In this document: positions 60,387 to 64,000 of the stretch, in pieces | How positions within the stretch are numbered: the first letter of the stretch is position 1 | Layout of the letters: each line of letters starts with the position of its first letter | Origin: Rhizobium grahamii CCGE 502 | Lineage (GTDB): Bacteria > Pseudomonadota > Alphaproteobacteria > Rhizobiales > Rhizobiaceae | Length of the DNA: 64,000 nt | NCBI RefSeq assembly: GCF_000298315.2 | Contig: NZ_AEYE02000010.1 | Location: 62,001-126,000, forward strand | Direction of reading: 5' to 3' | Program-made: the position numbers and the translations under genes | Notes under the pieces: model-generated | What the model was told of the DNA's origin: nothing | Database searches by the model: none | Seen by the model: only the letters and a program-made list of their open reading frames with translations

Positions 60387-61415
60387 ATGACGAACGCCAA
60401 GAACGGGATTTCCGAAATGCGGCCCAGAATTACAGTAATTGGTGTCGGCGGCGGCGGTGGCAATGCCATCAACAACATGATTGCGGAAAATCTTGAAGGC
60501 GTCGAGTTCATTGCGGCCAATACCGATGCACAGGTACTGGCGACCTCGAAGGCATCACGCCGTATCCAGCTTGGCGCGCATGTGACCGAAGGGTTGGGCG
60601 CCGGTTCGCTGCCGGAAGTCGGTCGCGCAGCCGCCGAAGAATCGATCGATGAGATCATGGATCATCTGGCCGGCTCGCATATGTGCTTTGTCACAGCTGG
60701 CATGGGCGGCGGCACCGGAACCGGAGCGGCACCGGTCATCGCTCAGGCCGCCCGCAACGCCGGCATTCTGACGGTTGGAGTTGTTACGAAGCCCTTCACC
60801 TTCGAAGGCAATCGCCGCATGAAAACGGCCGATGTCGGCATCGAGGCGCTCCGCGAAGCGGCCGATACGGTGATCGTCATCCCGAACCAGAACCTTTTCC
60901 GTATCGCCGATGCAAAGACCACCTTCGCGGATGCCTTCATGACTGCCGACCGCGTGCTTTATGCCGGCGTCGGCTGCATCACCGATCTGATCGTCAAGGA
61001 AGGTCTCATCAACCTCGACTTCGCGGACGTGAAATCCGTCATGCGCGGCATGGGCCGGGCGATGATGGGCACAGGCGAGGCTTCGGGTGAGGGGCGCGCG
61101 ATGAAGGCAGCGGAGGCGGCGATCGCCAACCCGCTGCTGGACGATATCTCGATGAAGGGTGCCAGGGGCGTTCTGATCTCGATCTCCGGCGGCTCGGACA
61201 TGACTCTCTTCGAAGTGGACGAGGCGGCAAGTCGCATTCGTGACGAAGTGCAGGATGAAGCGGACATTGTCGTGGGCGCGATCTTCGATCGCAATCTCGA
61301 CGGCAAGTTCCGCGTCTCGGTTGTCGCGACAGGCCTGGACGGGGCGAGCAACGCGACACAGCCGCGCCAGGGCATCGCGCTCGGTCAGGATATGCAGCCC
61401 CGTACACTGCAATAG
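60387..61415 (+). CDS. ftsZ2: Second, tail-less cell division protein FtsZ
   Basis: Tubulin-like GTPase of 342 residues. The nucleotide motif GGGTGTG is at residues 107-113, and the T7 loop [12 protein letters not shown] is intact, so it should bind and hydrolyse GTP. It stops at [11 protein letters not shown], and the variable linker and the C-terminal peptide that binds FtsA and ZipA are missing. This is the FtsZ2 described for Sinorhizobium. The main ftsZ is not in this window. GAAGGAG precedes ATG 60387. Confidence 0.93.
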   Translation: MTNAKNGISEMRPRITVIGVGGGGGNAINNMIAENLEGVEFIAANTDAQVLATSKASRRIQLGAHVTEGLGAGSLPEVGRAAAEESIDEIMDHLAGSHMCFVTAGMGGGTGTGAAPVIAQAARNAGILTVGVVTKPFTFEGNRRMKTADVGIEALREAADTVIVIPNQNLFRIADAKTTFADAFMTADRVLYAGVGCITDLIVKEGLINLDFADVKSVMRGMGRAMMGTGEASGEGRAMKAAEAAIANPLLDDISMKGARGVLISISGGSDMTLFEVDEAASRIRDEVQDEADIVVGAIFDRNLDGKFRVSVVATGLDGASNATQPRQGIALGQDMQPRTLQ

Positions 61416-61532
61416 GTTCTCGCGGTCTGCGCATCCGCCTAGATGCGCAGATCTGCCCTGATTGCGTTTGTTTCGATGTCGCCTTTGCGCTTCCCGATCT
61501 CGGATTGCGCAACCGATGCTGAGGAATGTCGA

Positions 61533-61733
61533 ATGGCCAAGATTGCCTATTTTGTCGCTGGCCTGCTTATTCTTGTCGGGCTCGTTTGGATGGGGCAGGG
61601 CAGCGGCTATTTTCCCTATCCCGCAGAAAGCTTCATGATCAACCAGACGCCCTGGGTTTATTGGGGTGCCCTCGCTGCAGCGGTCGGAATTATTGTGATT
61701 GTAGCGATGAGAAACGCGCGGCGGCCGCGATAG
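61533..61733 (+). CDS. Small two-helix membrane protein
   Basis: A 66-residue protein starting MAKIAYFVAGLLILVGLVWM, with the central motif GQGSGYFPYPAESFMINQ and a second helix near residues 44-60. The GQGxGxx..SFM pattern is seen in small membrane proteins in other phyla, with no known function. A TGAGGAAT ribosome site precedes the ATG. It follows ftsZ2 by 117 bases. Confidence 0.7.
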   Translation: MAKIAYFVAGLLILVGLVWMGQGSGYFPYPAESFMINQTPWVYWGALAAAVGIIVIVAMRNARRPR

Positions 61734-61821
61734 CTGGGAGCGCTCTTGAAAGAGTTCGCCGGCGAAAGACATTTGGGTAAACGTCCGTCGCCGGCGAGGG
61801 TATGATTGTGTAGACAGCGGC

Positions 61822-62148
61822 TTACGCTCGGCGGGAACGAACGTCCGCCATCTCGGGCCGGGTGCCATCAGGGGCGCGAAGGCCGTAGTGCTTGCTTGCG
61901 AACACCCATTCCACATTGCCCGGCTCGAAGGGGCGGCGTGGGTTTCTCAGCGCCAGCCTGCGCTCGGCAAGGCTGCGGGGCAGGGTATCGAGCATGTCGT
62001 TGACGAAGGTTTCAACACTGTCTTTCCAGCGAGGCGAGATCGAAACATCGACGCCGCCATAGCGCTGGAAGTCTGGATGTTTGCGGGAATAGCATGCGCC
62101 GAGCATCCATGCATGCTGCTGCTTCAGAAAACGTTCTTTGATGGTCAT
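61822..62148 (-). CDS. Hypothetical protein with HNH/AP2-like C-terminal pattern
   Basis: A 108-residue basic protein. YGGVDVSISPRWKDSVETFV and RPFEPGNVEWVFASKHYG resemble the flanks of phage-type HNH/AP2 DNA-binding proteins (the PxNVxW pattern), but the catalytic His-Asn-His is not seen. It starts two bases after the stop of the DUF2188-like gene and is probably expressed with it. Function unknown. Confidence 0.6.
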   Translation of the reverse strand: MTIKERFLKQQHAWMLGACYSRKHPDFQRYGGVDVSISPRWKDSVETFVNDMLDTLPRSLAERRLALRNPRRPFEPGNVEWVFASKHYGLRAPDGTRPEMADVRSRRA

Positions 62149-62150
62149 TC

Positions 62151-62404
62151 CTAGTCTTTTTCCTTGGCGTCATCGACGACATCGGCCTCGGGGCGGTCGC
62201 CTCCGTTCGACCGTTCCGTTGTCCAGCTGCCGTCTGCACGCTGATATGTAATGTCCGCATCCTGGCCATCGAGCTGTTGTCGCTCCGCGGCTTGTTTGGC
62301 CGCTGCCAGTGCTTGTTCGTGAGTTGGGAAAGTTTCCGACCAGACATCGTCCAGGCGGTAAGCCCAGGCGCCATCGTGTTCGCGACGCGGTAGGTAATCG
62401 ACAT
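62151..62404 (-). pseudogene. DUF2188-like gene with a frameshift near its start
   Basis: The first ATG with a good ribosome site (GAAGGA, then ATG 62404) encodes MSITYRV in one frame. The rest of the family-like sequence (EHDGAWAYRLDDVWSETFPT onward, ending DVVDDAKEKD) continues in another frame. A one-base loss at about codon 8 (near 62380-62384) would explain this. Without it the only start for the downstream frame is TTG 62465 with no ribosome site. It may be a true disruption, a sequencing error, or a shift. Family assignment is from memory. Confidence 0.6.
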
Positions 62405-62618
62405 CGATCGTTCCTTCAAGAACTTTTCTCAGGAATTTTGCGGGACGGCTTCCTACAGATTGCAAGAGTGGAACGCAGGTCGCCTGATGCTTGTTCCCAT
62501 CGACGCCTGGCCTGTGTGAGGCTGGATTCAGCGTGAAGAACGATCTTGCGCGAGCGGGGAACGCTTCATAGGTTTGAGACGTTGATGGATTCGTTCAACG
62601 CCTTTCAATAGGAACCAC

Positions 62619-62792
62619 ATGCGCGCTCAGTCGAAGCCGTTCATCGTCGAAGTCAAATCCTCGCGCCGCCCGGAGCGCCGCCAATCCGCGTCGATCTGGG
62701 GAAATCTGGATCTTTCTGCCGTTGCCGAAGAAATTGCGGAGGAACTGCCGCAACCAGCCGCCGCGCCGGCAGAATCCGCCGACGCGCAGTAG
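62619..62792 (+). CDS. Small basic hypothetical protein
   Basis: A 57-residue protein with a basic N-terminal half (KPFIVEVKSSRRPERRQ), the central SIWGNLDLSAVAEEIAEE, and an Ala/Pro-rich tail. ATAGGAACC precedes ATG 62619. The KPFIVEVK..R..SIWG pattern is seen in small rhizobial proteins, from memory, with no known role. It is convergent with the metallo-beta-lactamase-fold gene, nine bases apart. Confidence 0.68.
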   Translation: MRAQSKPFIVEVKSSRRPERRQSASIWGNLDLSAVAEEIAEELPQPAAAPAESADAQ

Positions 62793-62801
62793 CCTTTAAA
62801 G

Positions 62802-63740
62802 CTACGCCGCGACAAAGCGATAGGACGTGTCCTTGCGTTCGGCGTAGCCGAGGCCCGGGTAACTCCAGTGATAGCCAAGCATCTTCAGCTTGTCGGTGGC
62901 GGCGCGATCCAACAGCATTTGACGGGTTTTCAGCGCAACCTCCGGCTCGGTGTCGAAGCCGAAATGCCAGGCGGGATGTTCGAAGAAGATTACGTCGTTG
63001 GTGCAGGCGTCACCCGTAATCAACAGACCACCGTCTCCAGCCAGTTCGATCGAGATGTGCCCCGGCGTGTGCCCGCGGCTCTGCAGGATTCGCATGCCTG
63101 GAATGATCTCCTGATCGGGCCGAACCAACGTCAGACGGTCTTTGACGGCAAACAGGTCCCGCTGCGCACCGCGGGCAAAATCGTGAAGCGCCGACGGCAT
63201 ATGCGTCTCATAGTCCTTGTCGGTCCAGAAGCTCCACTCGGCTTCGCTGACGAAGTACTGGGCATTGGGATAAAGCACCTTGCCATCGGCGGTCGTCGTC
63301 GCGCCGGAGTGATCAGGGTGAGCGTGGGTGAAGACCACCTTGGTGATCGCCTCCGGCGCGACGCCGAGTGATTGCAGGTTTGCGGCCAGTTTGCCGGCGC
63401 TCGCCTGGAAATGGCTGCCGGATCCGGTGTCGATGAGGATTAGGTCGTCGCCGTGGCGGATCAGCGGGATATTGGCCTGGACCGGAGCGGCAGCCGAACT
63501 TCCGCCGAGCCGCGGCATGATCGCCTTGCGCTCTTCAGGCGTGGCGTCGGGCAGCAGGATCTCGACCGGGAGCGTTAGAAAACCGTCGCTGACGACCGTG
63601 ATGTCGAACGCGCCGTGATGGAAGCGATGGAACTCGGCCGCGATGGCATCGCGGGAAGCGAGCATCGCTGCTGCTGCAGCCGTCAGCTTCAGCAGATCGC
63701 GCCGGGACAATCCATTTGGAATGCTGTCTCGTGTAGTCAC
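62802..63740 (-). CDS. Tat-exported metallo-beta-lactamase-fold hydrolase
   Basis: A 312-residue protein starting at GTG 63740 with an AAAGGAGA ribosome site. The N-terminus carries LSRRDLLKLTAAAAAMLASR, a twin-arginine signal. The zinc motif FTHAHPDHSGA, the second HTPGHISIEL and the GDAC are present, so a two-metal hydrolase in the periplasm is likely. The family includes lactonases and other hydrolases, so the substrate is open. It is followed upstream by the end of an alpha/beta hydrolase gene. Confidence 0.85.
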   Translation of the reverse strand: MTTRDSIPNGLSRRDLLKLTAAAAAMLASRDAIAAEFHRFHHGAFDITVVSDGFLTLPVEILLPDATPEERKAIMPRLGGSSAAAPVQANIPLIRHGDDLILIDTGSGSHFQASAGKLAANLQSLGVAPEAITKVVFTHAHPDHSGATTTADGKVLYPNAQYFVSEAEWSFWTDKDYETHMPSALHDFARGAQRDLFAVKDRLTLVRPDQEIIPGMRILQSRGHTPGHISIELAGDGGLLITGDACTNDVIFFEHPAWHFGFDTEPEVALKTRQMLLDRAATDKLKMLGYHWSYPGLGYAERKDTSYRFVAA

Positions 63741-63859
63741 AGCCGTCTCCTTTGCTGGGCAAATACGTGGTGTGTCGCGGGCGAGCGCGACCGCACTCGC
63801 CTGCGAATACTCATCCGCATAGCGGCAGCCGTGACGAACGGAGCCGCGGATCCACATAC

Positions 63860-64000
63860 TTAGTCCAGGAAGAACTCCAGCAGGTCGGCGTTGATAACAT
63901 CAGGGTGCGTTGTGCACATGCCATGCGGCAAGCCGGCATAAGTCTTGAGTATGCCGTGCTTCAGAAGCTTGACCGAAAGCGGAGCGGAGTCGGCATAGGG
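63860..64000 (-). CDS. Alpha/beta hydrolase, C-terminal end (start outside window)
   Basis: The last 46 codons of a minus-strand gene, in frame to the window edge. The segment LKTYAGLPHGMCTTHPDVIN contains the catalytic His of an alpha/beta hydrolase, in the pattern of the non-haem chloroperoxidase/esterase group, and it ends ADLLEFFLD. Most of the gene is missing, so no substrate is proposed. Confidence 0.8.
   Translation of the reverse strand, partial: PYADSAPLSVKLLKHGILKTYAGLPHGMCTTHPDVINADLLEFFLD

Noticed and set aside
62012-62419. Open frame of 135 codons starting at the same region as the DUF2188-like gene
   Set aside because: Only its first seven codons after ATG 62404 look like the family. 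The rest is out of frame and overlaps the next gene, so it is treated as the result of a frameshift.

Overview
The window is a stretch of GC-rich chromosome from an alphaproteobacterium, almost certainly a member of the Rhizobiaceae (Rhizobium/Agrobacterium/Sinorhizobium type). The evidence is the complex I operon with a helix-hairpin-helix protein just before nuoG, a second short FtsZ lacking the C-terminal tail, the divK-pleD / DUF3572 / rpmG neighbourhood, LexA boxes of the form GAAC-N7-GAAC, a short type ProRS, and many small families typical of rhizobia (DUF1467, DUF983, DUF2155, DUF1294, DUF6105-like). No tRNA, rRNA, CRISPR array, insertion sequence or prophage was seen. This is mostly core genome.

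Layout. 1-10.4 kb: distal part of the NADH:quinone oxidoreductase operon (HHH protein, nuoGHIJKLMN), continuing into birA, rnj (RNase J), methylmalonyl-CoA epimerase and DUF1467 to 13.7 kb. 13.7-17.6 kb: an AT-rich intergenic region with a bidirectional terminator, then proS with a structured leader and lolCD. 17.6-25.2 kb: DUF5680, an exported protein, a 28-residue membrane peptide behind a LexA box, dnaE, an L,D-transpeptidase and dinB with its own LexA box. 25.2-31.1 kb: GNAT, HAD and DUF3572 genes, the divK-pleD cell-cycle operon, a structured small RNA resembling EcpR1, rpmG and an MFS transporter. 31.1-38.2 kb: topA-rnr-DUF983 and dprA. 38.2-41.1 kb: pyrB, a catalytically dead dihydroorotase (pyrX type) and plsY, upstream of dprA. 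41.2-45.4 kb: aidB-like dehydrogenase, GNAT, TetR, two small membrane proteins and ruvX. 45.5-52.6 kb: UPF0173 hydrolase, gatC, gatA and gatB, interspersed with a YjhX/TopAI-like gene and three GNAT genes. 52.7-57.4 kb: NDUFA12-like complex I accessory protein, DUF2155, and the minus-strand run dsbA-like, aroQ, accB, accC, aat. 57.6-64 kb: aminotransferase, PanE-like reductase, ftsZ2, several small genes (one frameshifted), a Tat-exported metallo-beta-lactamase-fold protein and the end of an alpha/beta hydrolase.

Themes. Respiratory complex I is represented by the operon and by a separate NDUFA12 gene. Cell-cycle and division control recurs: DivK, PleD, an EcpR1-like RNA, FtsZ2, and an SOS-controlled tiny membrane protein whose size and control resemble the SidA division inhibitor of Caulobacter. 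DNA maintenance is also dense (dnaE, dinB, topA, dprA, ruvX, aidB-like). The most promising lead for a little-described function is the LexA-boxed 28-residue peptide at 18830-18916. Other points worth checking are the pseudo-dihydroorotase, the YjhX/GNAT pair, the zinc-ribbon extension of DinB, the proS leader and the DUF2188 frameshift.
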